A DNA stretch of 64,000 nucleotides, from the NCBI RefSeq assembly GCF_011250645.1, contig NZ_JAANNO010000005.1:152863-216862 (forward strand), written 5' to 3'. This document shows, piece by piece, positions 9,208 to 18,478 of this stretch. Every line of letters starts with the position of its first letter. Positions within the stretch are counted from its first letter, which is position 1. The position numbers and the translations under genes were made by a program. The stretch comes from Motilibacter aurantiacus (lineage in GTDB: Bacteria; Actinomycetota; Actinomycetes; Motilibacterales; Motilibacteraceae). Under the pieces are notes generated by a model. It worked only from the letters and a program-made list of their open reading frames with translations, was not told where the DNA came from and did not search any database.

Positions 9208-10293
9208 TCAGCCGACCTGCTCGGCGGTGTAGTAGCCGCCGTCCACGAGCACCCGCTGCAGGTTGCGGCGGTCGACGGCGATGGGCTGCAGCAGGAAGGT
9301 GGGCACCGTCTTCACCCCGTTGTCGTACTGCTCGGTGTCGTTCACCATCGGCGCCCGGTCCTTGAGCAGGGCGTCCGTCATCTGCACGGCGACCTTCGCG
9401 AGCTCGCGGGTGTCCTTGTAGACGGTCAGCGCCTGCCCGCCCGCGGCGATCGAGCGGACGGAGTCGAGCTCGGCGTCCTGACCGGTGACGACGGGGCGCC
9501 GCTGGCCGCCCTGGCCATAGCCCGCGCTTTCCAGCGCCTCGAGCACCGCGCGCGCGATGCCGTCGTTCGGCGCGAGCACCGCGTCGAGCGGAGCGCCCGC
9601 GTCCGGCCCGCGCAGCAGCTGCTGCATCCGCTTGCCCGCGTCCGCACTCACCCAGCCCGGGGTGGCGGCGGCGGCGAACGTGTCCTGGCCGCTCGGGACG
9701 GTGAGAAGCCCCGACCGCAGGTAGGGCCGCAGGACGCTCATGGCGCCGTTCCAGAAGAACGTGGCGTTGTTGTCGTCGGGCGAGCCCGCGAACAGCTCGA
9801 TGCGGCGCACAGCGCCGCCCTTCGCCAGGCCGAGGGCTTCCACGATGTACGTCGCCTGCTGCACGCCGACCTTGTAGTTGTCGAAGGTCGCGTAGTAGCT
9901 GACGTCAGCGCTGCCGCGGATGAGCCGGTCGTAGGAGACCACCGGGATGCCGGCGACGGCTGCTCGCGAGAGGACCGACGTGAGCTTCGTGCCGTCGACG
10001 GCGCCGATGACGAGCGCCCTGGCCCCGCGGTCGATCATGGCGTCGATCTGCGCAGCCTGCGTCGCCGCGTCGTCGTCGGCGTACTGCAGGTCGGGCTCGT
10101 AGCCGAGCAGGCTGAACTGCTTGACCATGTTGTCGCCGTCGCCCATCCAGCGCTGCTGGTCCTTGGTCGGCATCGCGAGGCCGACGACGCCGCGGGCGGG
10201 CTCGCTCCCGGCGTCCGCCCCGCCGGAGGAGGAGCACCCGCTCAGCGCGAGCAGCACGGTGGCTGCAAGCACGCCACACAGGGACTTGCGCAC
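9208..10293 (-). CDS. Sugar-binding lipoprotein (ribose/xylose-binding family)
   Basis: The GTG at 10293 has a GGGGGA ribosome binding site 7 nt upstream and gives a clean lipoprotein signal peptide (VLLALSGCSSS). The mature protein is a periplasmic-binding-protein type I fold close to XylF/ChvE: GLAMPTKDQQRW, DAMIDRGARALVIGAVDGT, VVSYDRLIRG and LAPNDGIARAVLEALES. There is no permease or ATPase gene nearby. The gene is instead coupled to a chemoreceptor, so a role as ligand-presenting co-receptor is likely. An in-frame TTG at 10314 is less probable. A sigma-28-like promoter lies upstream. Confidence 0.85.
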   Translation of the reverse strand: MRKSLCGVLAATVLLALSGCSSSGGADAGSEPARGVVGLAMPTKDQQRWMGDGDNMVKQFSLLGYEPDLQYADDDAATQAAQIDAMIDRGARALVIGAVDGTKLTSVLSRAAVAGIPVVSYDRLIRGSADVSYYATFDNYKVGVQQATYIVEALGLAKGGAVRRIELFAGSPDDNNATFFWNGAMSVLRPYLRSGLLTVPSGQDTFAAAATPGWVSADAGKRMQQLLRGPDAGAPLDAVLAPNDGIARAVLEALESAGYGQGGQRRPVVTGQDAELDSVRSIAAGGQALTVYKDTRELAKVAVQMTDALLKDRAPMVNDTEQYDNGVKTVPTFLLQPIAVDRRNLQRVLVDGGYYTAEQVG

Positions 10294-10356
10294 GATCGGT
10301 TCCCCCGAGATCAATCCTGCCGGCCGTCGAGAGGGACGGCCTGCTGCCGGATGAGT

Positions 10357-10383
10357 TCATCGGAAGCCGCGGAGCCTGATTTC
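10357..10383 (-). promoter_or_regulatory. Sigma-28 (FliA/WhiG)-like promoter for the chemoreceptor operon
   Basis: On the minus strand GAAA is followed after exactly 15 nt by TCCGATGA, close to the motility-sigma consensus TAAA-N15-GCCGATAA. It lies about 65 nt upstream of the GTG of the sugar-binding lipoprotein. Confidence 0.5.
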
Positions 10384-10480
10384 ACGACCGTCCCTGTGGC
10401 ATGGCTCACTCCGGCCCGCCGCCCGGCCCCGGGCGGGGGCGGGTGCCGTTTCCGCCGCGCCCGCGCGGCAGGATGACCTC

Positions 10481-11875
<1,395 letters not shown>

Positions 11876-11891
11876 GGCCTCTTCGCGGTGT

Positions 11892-11929
11892 GCGGCGCCT
11901 GCTGTCGCGCTGACGACAGCAGGCGCCGC
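11892..11929. terminator. Bidirectional terminator between fumC and phoH2
   Basis: A perfect 15-bp stem (11892-11906 with 11915-11929) encloses an 8-nt loop. It sits between the converging ends of fumC and phoH2. No U tract follows, as is normal in very GC-rich actinobacteria. Confidence 0.75.
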
Positions 11930-11948
11930 GCGCCTCGCCGCGCCGGCC

Positions 11949-13274
11949 TCAGACCTGCAGGTCCCCCAGCATGTCGGTCACGAGCGCGGCGATCTGCGAG
12001 CGCTCGGAACGGGTGAGCGTCACGTGGGCGAAGAGCGGGTGCCCCTTGAGCGCCTCGATCACCGACGCGACCCCGTCGTGCCGGCCGACCCGCAGGTTGT
12101 CGCGCTGGGCCACGTCATGGGTGAGCACGACCCGGGAGTTCTGCCCGATGCGGGACAGCACCGTGAGCAGCACGTTGCGCTCCAGCGACTGGGCCTCGTC
12201 CACGATGACGTACGCGTCGTGCAGCGAGCGCCCGCGAATGTGCGTGAGCGGGAGCACCTCGAGCATGCCGCGGTCGAGGACCTCTTCCACGACGGCCGGT
12301 GACACGAGGGCGCCGAGCGTGTCGAAGACCGCCTGCCCCCAGGGGCTCATCTTCTCCGACTCCGACCCCGGCAGGTAGCCGAGGTCCTGCCCGCCCACCG
12401 CGTACAGCGGGCGGAAGACGACGACCTTGCGGTGCTGGCGCCGCTCCATCACCGCCTCCAGCCCGGCGCAGAGCGCCAGGGCGGACTTGCCGGTCCCGGC
12501 CCGGCCGCCGAGGGAGACGATGCCGACCTCGGGGTCGAGCAGCAGGTCCAGCGCCACGCGCTGCTCGGCGCTGCGCCCGTGGACCCCGAACGCCTCACGG
12601 TCGCCGCGCACGAGGCGTACCGACTTGTCCGGCGTCACCCGCCCGAGCGCGCTGCCCCGCTCGGAGAGCAGCCGCAGGCCCGTGTGGCACGGCAGCTCGC
12701 GCGCCTCGTCGATCTCGACGCGCTCGCCCTCGTAGAGGCCGTCGAGCACGGAGGCCGCGACCTCGAGCTCGGCCATGCCGGTCCACCCGGCGTCGACGGC
12801 GGCGCCGGTGTCGTACTCCTGCGCGCTCAGCCCCACCGCCGCGGCCTTCACCCGCAGCGGCAGGTCCTTGGACACCAGCACCACGCCGTGCCCCTCGACC
12901 GCCAGGTTGCGTGCAACGCTCAGGATGCGGGTGTCGCTGTCGCCCTGCCGGAAGCCGGCCGGCAGGGCCGAGTCGTCCACGTGGTTGAGCTCCACGCGCA
13001 GGGTGCCGCCCCCGGGCACGTCGAGCGGCTCGTCGAGCCGGCCGTGCTCGACACGCAGGTCGTCGAGCAGGCGGAGCGCCTCGCGGGCGAACCAGCCGAG
13101 CTCGGGATGGGCGCGCTTGGCCTCCAGCTCGGTGATGACGACCAGCGGGAGGACCACGTCCGCGTCCGGGTAGCGCAGCATCGCGCGCGGGTCGGACAGC
13201 AGGACGCTGGTGTCGAGGACGTACGTGATGGGGCCCGCAGCGGACGGCTGCGGCGAGCGGGACGGAGCGGTCAC
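11949..13274 (-). CDS. phoH: PhoH2-type PIN domain-ATPase fusion
   Basis: The 441-residue protein fuses an N-terminal PIN nuclease domain ([17 protein letters not shown], acidic residues at the active site; [17 protein letters not shown]) to a PhoH ATPase domain with Walker [19 protein letters not shown] and Walker [11 protein letters not shown]. PhoH2 proteins are RNA helicase/RNase hybrids in mycobacteria. I use the GTG at 13274 because it has a GGGGG ribosome binding site and puts the start just before the PIN domain. The open frame upstream to 13484 has no recognisable content. The position next to fumC matches mycobacterial phoH2. Confidence 0.9.
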   Translation of the reverse strand: MTAPSRSPQPSAAGPITYVLDTSVLLSDPRAMLRYPDADVVLPLVVITELEAKRAHPELGWFAREALRLLDDLRVEHGRLDEPLDVPGGGTLRVELNHVDDSALPAGFRQGDSDTRILSVARNLAVEGHGVVLVSKDLPLRVKAAAVGLSAQEYDTGAAVDAGWTGMAELEVAASVLDGLYEGERVEIDEARELPCHTGLRLLSERGSALGRVTPDKSVRLVRGDREAFGVHGRSAEQRVALDLLLDPEVGIVSLGGRAGTGKSALALCAGLEAVMERRQHRKVVVFRPLYAVGGQDLGYLPGSESEKMSPWGQAVFDTLGALVSPAVVEEVLDRGMLEVLPLTHIRGRSLHDAYVIVDEAQSLERNVLLTVLSRIGQNSRVVLTHDVAQRDNLRVGRHDGVASVIEALKGHPLFAHVTLTRSERSQIAALVTDMLGDLQV

Positions 13275-13568
13275 GAGATACCCCCGGAGCGGGCGTGCAC
13301 CGCCGCCCGCGCCAACGTCAGCGCCGTACGGCGAGCGACCGGGACCTGGCCCGCGGGCCGGGTGCCGGCCCACTTCCTCGACTGACAACCAGCACGAGAC
13401 CGGGCCTCCCGTGACGACGGGCGGACGCCCGGCGTCGCTCCGAACGCTACGTTCGCCGGGCGTGCGGGGCAGGACGACACGCATGGCATGACCTGAACGG
13501 ACGATGACGATTGCGTTGCCCGGCGGGGCGCACCCTGCCAGAACCGGAGGAAAGCCGCAGACGCGTCG

Positions 13569-13672
13569 GCTCCCGAACCGGCGCTCCCGCGCCAGCTGCC
13601 GAACCGGTGCTCCCGCGCTAGCTGCCGAACCGGCGCTCCCGCGCTAGCTCCCGAACCGGCGCTCCCGCGCGG
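13569..13672. repeat. Four tandem 26-bp repeats spanning the 3' end of uppS
   Basis: Copies lie at 13569-13594, 13595-13620, 13621-13646 and 13647-13672, differing at only a few positions. The last copy encodes the C-terminus of the isoprenyl synthase, and the stop codon lies in the third. The first three are therefore duplicated coding tail (REARRFGS-type codons plus stop) standing downstream of the gene. Confidence 0.9.
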
Positions 13673-14405
13673 CGTAGTCCCGCATCGCGCGCAGGAAGTC
13701 GACCTTGCGGAAGTCGGGCCAGTGCGCGTCGCAGAACCAGAACTCCGAGTGCGCGCTCTGCCAGAGCAGGAAGCCGGACAGCCGCTGCTCGCCGGAGGTG
13801 CGGATGACGAGGTCCGGGTCCGGCTGACCCTTCGTGTAGAGGTGCTCGGCGATGTGCTCCACGTCGAGCACCTCGGCCAGCTCCTCGATGGAGGTCCCCC
13901 GCTCGGCGTGCTCCTGGAGCAGCGAGCGCACCGCGTCCGCGATCTCGCGCCTCCCGCCGTAGCCGACCGCGACGTTCACCAGCATGCCGGCCACGCCCGA
14001 CGTGGCGTCACCGGCGCGCTTGAGGACGGCCGCCGTCTCCGGCGGCAGGATGTCGAGGGCGCCCACCGGGTGGACCCGCCAGCGCCCGCGGGCCGCGAGG
14101 TCGTCCACGACGTCCTCGATGATGCGCAGCAGCGGCTCGAGCTCCTCGTGCGGCCGCGCGAGGTTGTCGGTGGACAGCAGCCACAGGGTCACGACCCCGA
14201 CGCCGGACTCCTCGCACCACCCGAGGACCTCGGACACCTTCTCCCCGCCCCGCCGGTGCCCCTCGCTCGGGTGCTCGCCGACCGCGCGCGCCCAGCGCCG
14301 GTTGCCGTCGAGGATGATCCCGACGTGGCGCGGAACCCGCGGTCGGTCCAGCCGCGCGGACAGGCGCCGGGCGTAGAGGCCGTACACCAGCTCACGCAGT
14401 GCCAC
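13644..14405 (-). CDS. uppS: Z-isoprenyl diphosphate synthase (UppS/Z-FPP synthase family)
   Basis: The 253-residue enzyme carries the cis-prenyltransferase motifs HVGIILDGNRRWAR (catalytic Asp), VTLWLLSTDNLARP and the C-terminal RTSGEQRLSGFLLWQSAHSE. It condenses isopentenyl diphosphate in cis. Actinobacteria often have two paralogues: a short-chain Z-farnesyl diphosphate synthase and a decaprenyl/undecaprenyl synthase. The location in the mca/phoH2 neighbourhood points to the short-chain type (Rv1086-like), but chain length cannot be read safely. The GTG start is preceded by AAGGAG. Its last codons lie in a 26-bp tandem repeat. Confidence 0.88.
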   Translation of the reverse strand: MALRELVYGLYARRLSARLDRPRVPRHVGIILDGNRRWARAVGEHPSEGHRRGGEKVSEVLGWCEESGVGVVTLWLLSTDNLARPHEELEPLLRIIEDVVDDLAARGRWRVHPVGALDILPPETAAVLKRAGDATSGVAGMLVNVAVGYGGRREIADAVRSLLQEHAERGTSIEELAEVLDVEHIAEHLYTKGQPDPDLVIRTSGEQRLSGFLLWQSAHSEFWFCDAHWPDFRKVDFLRAMRDYAARERRFGS

Positions 14406-14489
14406 GGACTCTCCTTGCCCAGCGCCGGCGAGGGCTCCGGCGTCAGCGCCGGCCCCCGGGCCGGCCCGACCAGAGCCGCCCCTCGCAGG

Positions 14490-15053
14490 CTAGCCCCTGC
14501 CGGCCGGCCCCGGTGCGGGACGCCCGGCGCGGTGCGGCGCGATCGGGGTCGGCGCCGCGAACCGGCCCTCGTGGTGCACCAGCGGGCGGCCGGTGCGCCC
14601 GGGGCGCACGTCGAGGACGCGCCCGAGCACGAGCAGGTGGTCGCCCAGCGGGATCTGCGTCTCCGTCGCGCACGTCAGCCAGGCGAGGGCGCCGCTGATG
14701 ACCGGATGGCCGTGCTCGTCGAGCTCCCAGGGGGTCTGCGCGAACCGGTCCACCCCGCGTGTCGCGAACCGGGTGGCGATGTCGGCCTGGGCGGACCCGA
14801 GCAGGCTCACGGCGAACGTGTCGGCCGCCTCCACCGCCCCGAAGCTGGAGGAGCTGTTCGCGATGCAGAAGGACACGAGCGGGGGCTGCAGGGAGACCGC
14901 GGTGAACGACGAGACCGTGAGACCGGCCGGGCTCTCGCCGTCCATCACGGTGACGACGACGACCGAGGCCGCGTGGCGACGAAGGGCGGAGCGGAGTCGG
15001 TCGGGCGCCACGCCCTCACGAGCCCGCACGGGGCGCAGCGGGACAACACTCAT
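14490..15053 (-). CDS. Flavin reductase (HpaC/SsuE-like domain)
   Basis: The 187-residue protein has the flavin reductase-like split-barrel pattern: VVVVTVMDGESPAGLTVSSF, SLQPPLVSFCIANSSSS and TFAVSLLG, followed by ALAWLTCATETQIPLGDHLLVLGRV. Such enzymes supply reduced FMN or FAD to two-component monooxygenases. The SsuD-type monooxygenase at 29.4-30.6 kb is a likely client. The ATG has AAGG at a good distance. A short Cys-containing leader peptide gene lies 193 nt upstream on the same strand, suggesting control by sulfur supply. The Pro/Ala/Gly-rich C-terminal tail is unlike the family. Confidence 0.83.
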   Translation of the reverse strand: MSVVPLRPVRAREGVAPDRLRSALRRHAASVVVVTVMDGESPAGLTVSSFTAVSLQPPLVSFCIANSSSSFGAVEAADTFAVSLLGSAQADIATRFATRGVDRFAQTPWELDEHGHPVISGALAWLTCATETQIPLGDHLLVLGRVLDVRPGRTGRPLVHHEGRFAAPTPIAPHRAGRPAPGPAGRG

Positions 15054-15246
15054 CGGTCGCCACCTTCTGAAGAGAGCCGATAGACGGATCAGGGAAATGC
15101 AGATGTGCGAAATGAACGTCTGTCATACACGGGGGCCGGGCCTTCTCGCTTGGCCTGACGGGCAGTCCGAGGAGGGCCGGGACAGGGGCTGCCGGGCGCA
15201 CCCCGACGAGAAGGGGCGCCGGAGGGCGCGGCTCCCGCCGCCGGGC

Positions 15247-15330
15247 TCAGCAGCCCCGGCGACAGACGGAGCTGGCCAGGCGGCACAGGTCGACGTGCCG
15301 CCGGGCGACGAGGAGGAGCCGGCGCTGCAT
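15247..15330 (-). CDS. Sulfur-responsive leader peptide (RRHVDL type)
   Basis: A 27-codon reading frame encodes a peptide with the core ARRHVDLCRLASSVC and a final Arg-Arg-Gly-Cys before the stop. I recognise this pattern from short leader peptides that precede sulfur-assimilation operons in many actinobacteria. It has its own ribosome binding site (AAAGGA, 8 nt before the ATG) and three Cys codons, two of them near the end. The flavin reductase gene follows on the same strand. A TTGACA lies at 15362-15367, but the matching -10 is poor. Likely role: ribosome stalling at Cys codons when cysteine is short. Confidence 0.75.
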   Translation of the reverse strand: MQRRLLLVARRHVDLCRLASSVCRRGC

Positions 15331-15430
15331 GCAGCAAATCCTTTAATCCCGGTAGGACATGTGTCAAGCTGTAGCCGACGGCGAGCCGCCCACCAGCCCG
15401 CCCCCGACCACGAGACCCGAGGAGGGCCGC

Positions 15431-15595
15431 ATGCTCACACCCCCGGCCCTCCACGGCCTCCCCGCGCCGGGCCCCGCAGGCGCGGGCGAGAGAGCTGCCG
15501 CCTGGGCGCTCGAGGACTTCTGGCCGGGACGCCGGGGCGATTCCTTCGACGAGGCGTGTCCGGGCGGAGCGACCCCCGCCGGCCGCAACCGCTGA
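15431..15595 (+). CDS. Small hypothetical protein upstream of the cysteine dioxygenase
   Basis: A 54-codon frame starts at an ATG with a good ribosome binding site (GGAGGG, 4-nt spacing) and ends 64 nt before the cysteine dioxygenase gene. The peptide contains AAAWALEDFWPGRRGDSFDEA and is rich in Pro, Gly and Ala at its start. I do not recognise a family. It could be a leader peptide or a real small protein; the ribosome binding site and position are the only support. Confidence 0.35.
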   Translation: MLTPPALHGLPAPGPAGAGERAAAWALEDFWPGRRGDSFDEACPGGATPAGRNR

Positions 15596-15659
15596 CGCCC
15601 TCCGGGGCACCGGCGGGCGCGGCACGCCCACACCCGCCATCCCACCGGAGGACGTCCCC

Positions 15660-16133
15660 GTGTCCCTGCCCCCCACCCGCACCGCCCCACGCCTGGACCT
15701 CGGCCTGCTGGCCCTTGCCGTCAGCGACGACGTCGGCTGGCGCCGTAGCGTCCGTTTCGACCCCGACCAGCGCTGGTACGCCCGCGTGGCCGCCACCGCG
15801 ACCTACGAGGCCTGGCTGCTCAGCTGGCTGCCCGGCCAGGGGACCGGCCCCCACGACCACGGCGGCAGCGCCGGCGCGTTCCTCGTGCTCCGGGGCGAGC
15901 TCGCGGAGTCGTCGTACGCCCTGGGCTCGGCGACCGCGCCCACGCAGCGGCTCGGCACCGGGTCGGTCCGCCGGTTCGGCCCGCGTCACATCCACGACGT
16001 GCGCAACGTCGGCGCGGTCCCGGCCGTGAGCCTGCACGTCTACGCGCCGGCGCTGCGCGCCATGACGCGGTACGGCTGGGAGGAGGGCGCGCTCGTCGCC
16101 CGCTCCCGCGAGAAGGCCGGGTCGGACTGGTGA
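15660..16133 (+). CDS. Cysteine dioxygenase-family cupin
   Basis: The 157-residue protein is a cupin of the cysteine dioxygenase family. The iron ligands are visible as HDHGGSAGAFLVLRGEL (two His of cupin motif 1) and RHIHDVRNVG (third His of motif 2). The family oxidises cysteine to cysteine sulfinate with O2. The GTG at 15660 has GGAGG upstream. Its stop overlaps the next start by four bases (GTGA), coupling it to the rhodanese, as in many actinobacterial cysteine-catabolic pairs. A related thiol substrate cannot be excluded. Confidence 0.87.
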   Translation: MSLPPTRTAPRLDLGLLALAVSDDVGWRRSVRFDPDQRWYARVAATATYEAWLLSWLPGQGTGPHDHGGSAGAFLVLRGELAESSYALGSATAPTQRLGTGSVRRFGPRHIHDVRNVGAVPAVSLHVYAPALRAMTRYGWEEGALVARSREKAGSDW

Positions 16134-16537
16134 GCACGACGACCCGCACCATCGACGACGTGCTGGCGGAGGCCAGGGCCCGGCTCGAGCGACTGCATCC
16201 GTACGAGGCCGCGCAGGAGCTGCGCGCCGGGGCCGTGCTCGTCGACATCCGTCCCGCCGCCCAGCGCGCGGCCGAGGGCGAGGTGCCCGGGGCCCTGCTG
16301 GTCGAGCGGAACGTCCTGGAGTGGCGCTTCGACCCCGCGAGCTCGGCCCGGCTCCCGATCGCCGACCACGGGCTGCGCGTGATCGTGCTCTGCTCCGAGG
16401 GCTACACCTCGAGCCTGGCGGCCGCCAGCCTGCACGACCTCGGGGTGACCCGCGCGACCGACGTGATCGGCGGGTTCCGCGCCTGGGCCGCATCCGGGCT
16501 GCCGGCGAGCGGCCCGCTGGCGCTCAGCCGCTTCTGA
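16130..16537 (+). CDS. Rhodanese-like sulfurtransferase
   Basis: A single rhodanese domain of 135 residues with the active-site loop VIVLCSEGYTSS (catalytic Cys), VLVDIRPAAQR near the start and DVIGGFRAWAASGLP at the end. Such proteins carry sulfane sulfur as a persulfide. Translational coupling to the cysteine dioxygenase suggests joint handling of sulfur released from cysteine. Confidence 0.88.
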   Translation: MSTTTRTIDDVLAEARARLERLHPYEAAQELRAGAVLVDIRPAAQRAAEGEVPGALLVERNVLEWRFDPASSARLPIADHGLRVIVLCSEGYTSSLAAASLHDLGVTRATDVIGGFRAWAASGLPASGPLALSRF

Positions 16538-16564
16538 GCCTCCGGCCCGCACCGCCGGCCCCCG

Positions 16565-17116
16565 TCACGCGGTGCCCCCGGTGCCCCCGGTGGCCCCGCC
16601 CTCAGGTCCGCGCGCCCGGACCCGCTCGACCTCCTCCATGGCGGCGCGCAGCTCGGCCAGCCAGTCGTCGGTGTGCTTGCCGACCAACCGGACGCACCAG
16701 GCGAGGGCGTCGGCCCGGGAGCGCGCGACCCCGGCGTCCACGAGCGTGTCCAGGACGCGGCGCTCGGGCTGGCGCAGCCGGGTCATCACCGGCACCGAGA
16801 GGTTGGTGAAGACGTACGCCTCCTCGCCGCACTCGACGCCCCACGCCACCTTGCGCCCGAACCGGTGCTCGGCCTCGCGGGCGATCTCCATGCGCCGCTC
16901 GCGCGTCTCCTCCCGGAACCGCTTGGCGCGCCCGGCGGACGCCGCCGCGCGCTCGGCCGCCGACGCGGCCTCCCCGAGGGCCGGCGCCGCGATCACGCCG
17001 ACCACGAGAGCCTCTTCCCGGTCGACCGTGACCCGGGCCGCGCCCTCGAACCAGTCCTGCGGCAGCCGCCCGGCGAACCATCCGCGCAGCTGCTCCTCGA
17101 CCTCTCGGTACGTCAT
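16565..17116 (-). CDS. Conserved hypothetical protein, 183 residues
   Basis: A soluble, highly charged protein with no signal peptide or membrane segment. An N-terminal part (MTYREVEEQLRGWFAGRLP) leads into an Ala/Arg/Glu-rich helical stretch (residues 50-80) that could be a short coiled coil. A second half (VMTRLRQPERRVLDTLVDAG, then ALAWCVRLVGKH) resembles a small helical DNA-binding or regulatory region. The tail is Gly/Thr-rich. I cannot assign a function. It converges on the rhodanese gene. The start ATG at 17116 lies 7 nt after a weak -10-like TAATCC, so it may be leaderless. Confidence 0.65.
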   Translation of the reverse strand: MTYREVEEQLRGWFAGRLPQDWFEGAARVTVDREEALVVGVIAAPALGEAASAAERAAASAGRAKRFREETRERRMEIAREAEHRFGRKVAWGVECGEEAYVFTNLSVPVMTRLRQPERRVLDTLVDAGVARSRADALAWCVRLVGKHTDDWLAELRAAMEEVERVRARGPEGGATGGTGGTA

Positions 17117-17180
17117 GCGCTGAGGATTACTTGCTTACATCCCCACTCGCCAGCCCCGTTCGCCCTGGGCGCACGGGTCC

Positions 17181-17254
17181 GGCAACCGGTTCGCCGACCG
17201 AACTTAAGAGGTTGCCAAGAGACACTTGACCACCCCCTCCCCCGGACGTACGTT
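17181..17254 (+). promoter_or_regulatory. Promoter with nested inverted repeats before the LysR-type gene
   Basis: TTGACC (17226-17231) and TACGTT (17249-17254) are 17 nt apart and form a good sigma-A promoter. Just upstream lie two nested inverted repeats: GGCAACC/GGTTGCC (17181-17187, 17210-17216) and inside them GTTCG-CCGAC-CGAAC (17189-17203). They fit a LysR-type or other activator site. The transcript would have a leader of about 170 nt. Confidence 0.55.
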
Positions 17255-17431
17255 CCGTCCTGGCCTCCAGATGAAGGCCTCAGGCACTCAACAGCCGCCG
17301 TACGGGCCGATGCGCCCACAGCCCGACCGCCGCCATCGGCATCGCGCCGGGCTGTCCCCCCCCGGGACGGCGACAGAGCGCTCCCCAGGCGCAGGGACGC
17401 CCGTCCCGGCGTTGTCGGCAAGGAGGCCGAA

Positions 17432-18478
17432 GTGACCCAGCCGTCCCGTCGCGGGACAGCGCCCGTCGCTGCCGAGGCACCAGCCCCGGCGGGCCCGAGC
17501 CCCCGGCTGACCCTGACCCGCCTGCGGGTCTTCCTGGCGGTCGTCGACACCGGGGCGATCCCGGCTGCCGCCCGCTCTTTGCACGTCACCGAGATGTCGG
17601 TCCGCAACAACCTGCACGAGCTCGAGAGCAGTGTCGGGTCACGCCCGCTGCTCGCGAAGTCTGCCGCCGGCCTGGTGCCCACCGGCCACGGGGAGCGCGT
17701 CGCGGCGGTGGCCCGGATGATGCTCGCCCACGCCACAGAGCTGTCCAGTCCCGAACGACTGCGCCCGGTCGTCGCCTTCGCCGCCGGTCAGGCGCGCTGG
17801 GTCGTCGACGCATTGCGGGAGTCCGGCGGGCTGGAGGAGGTGGAGCTGCGGGTGCTGACCGAGGCCGACGCGGGCCCGGACACCTCCGACGGGCCGCTGA
17901 CCGCGCAGTCGAGCGGGCAGTCGAGCGGGCAGCTGACCGGGCAGCTGTTGAGCGGCACCATCGACCTGCTCGTGACCCCGATGCCCCAAGCGGCAGGGCA
18001 GGAGACACCCGTCCGCGTGGACGAGCTCTACCGCTCCCAACTGCTCGCCCTCGTCGAGGCCCGCCGGCAGTCGGTGCCCCTCGAGGAGCTGAGGAGCGGC
18101 CGCGTCCTCACCGTGCGCAGCGCATGGGCCACGTCGATGCTGCAGGCGGCGGCACGGGTGGAGGGGATCGGCGCGCTGGCCGTCGACACGGCCAGTCCGG
18201 ACCCGTACGCCCTCGTCGTGCTCGCGGAGGCCGGCATGGGCACCGCCGTGCTCCCCGCCGACATCGCCGCGCTCGTGGCGGACGGCCCTGTCACAAGATC
18301 CTGGGCGCCCGTCCTGCACCGGGGGACCGTCCTGGAGACGCCCGTCTGCCTGCTCACCCGGCGGGACGTCTCACGACGCGTGGAGCGCGTCCGCACCAGC
18401 CTGCGCCTGGCCGCCGCCGCTCGGCGCGGAGCGCGCCCGGCAGCCGTGGGCGCCGCGGCATCCGCGAGCCCGCCCTGA
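17432..18478 (+). CDS. LysR-type transcriptional regulator
   Basis: The 348-residue protein has an N-terminal LysR winged helix (LTRLRVFLAVVDTGAIPAAARSL, then MSVRNNLHELES, about residues 28-90) and a periplasmic-binding-like effector domain. The GTG at 17432 has a perfect AAGGAGG ribosome binding site. The effector domain contains an odd Ser/Gln/Gly-rich insert (GQSSGQLTGQL) around residue 165, apparently from small in-frame duplications. It lies downstream of the sulfur genes and upstream of the sugar-oxidation set; either may be its target. Many LysR proteins respond to sulfur metabolites, but the ligand is unknown here. Confidence 0.82.
   Translation: MTQPSRRGTAPVAAEAPAPAGPSPRLTLTRLRVFLAVVDTGAIPAAARSLHVTEMSVRNNLHELESSVGSRPLLAKSAAGLVPTGHGERVAAVARMMLAHATELSSPERLRPVVAFAAGQARWVVDALRESGGLEEVELRVLTEADAGPDTSDGPLTAQSSGQSSGQLTGQLLSGTIDLLVTPMPQAAGQETPVRVDELYRSQLLALVEARRQSVPLEELRSGRVLTVRSAWATSMLQAAARVEGIGALAVDTASPDPYALVVLAEAGMGTAVLPADIAALVADGPVTRSWAPVLHRGTVLETPVCLLTRRDVSRRVERVRTSLRLAAAARRGARPAAVGAAASASPP

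Noticed and set aside
15016-15201. 61-codon minus-strand frame with adjacent Cys codons overlapping the flavin reductase start
   Set aside because: It has two adjacent TGT codons, but these are the out-of-frame start of the reductase gene (ATGAGTGTTGTC); no ribosome binding site, and the RRHVDL leader is a better candidate.
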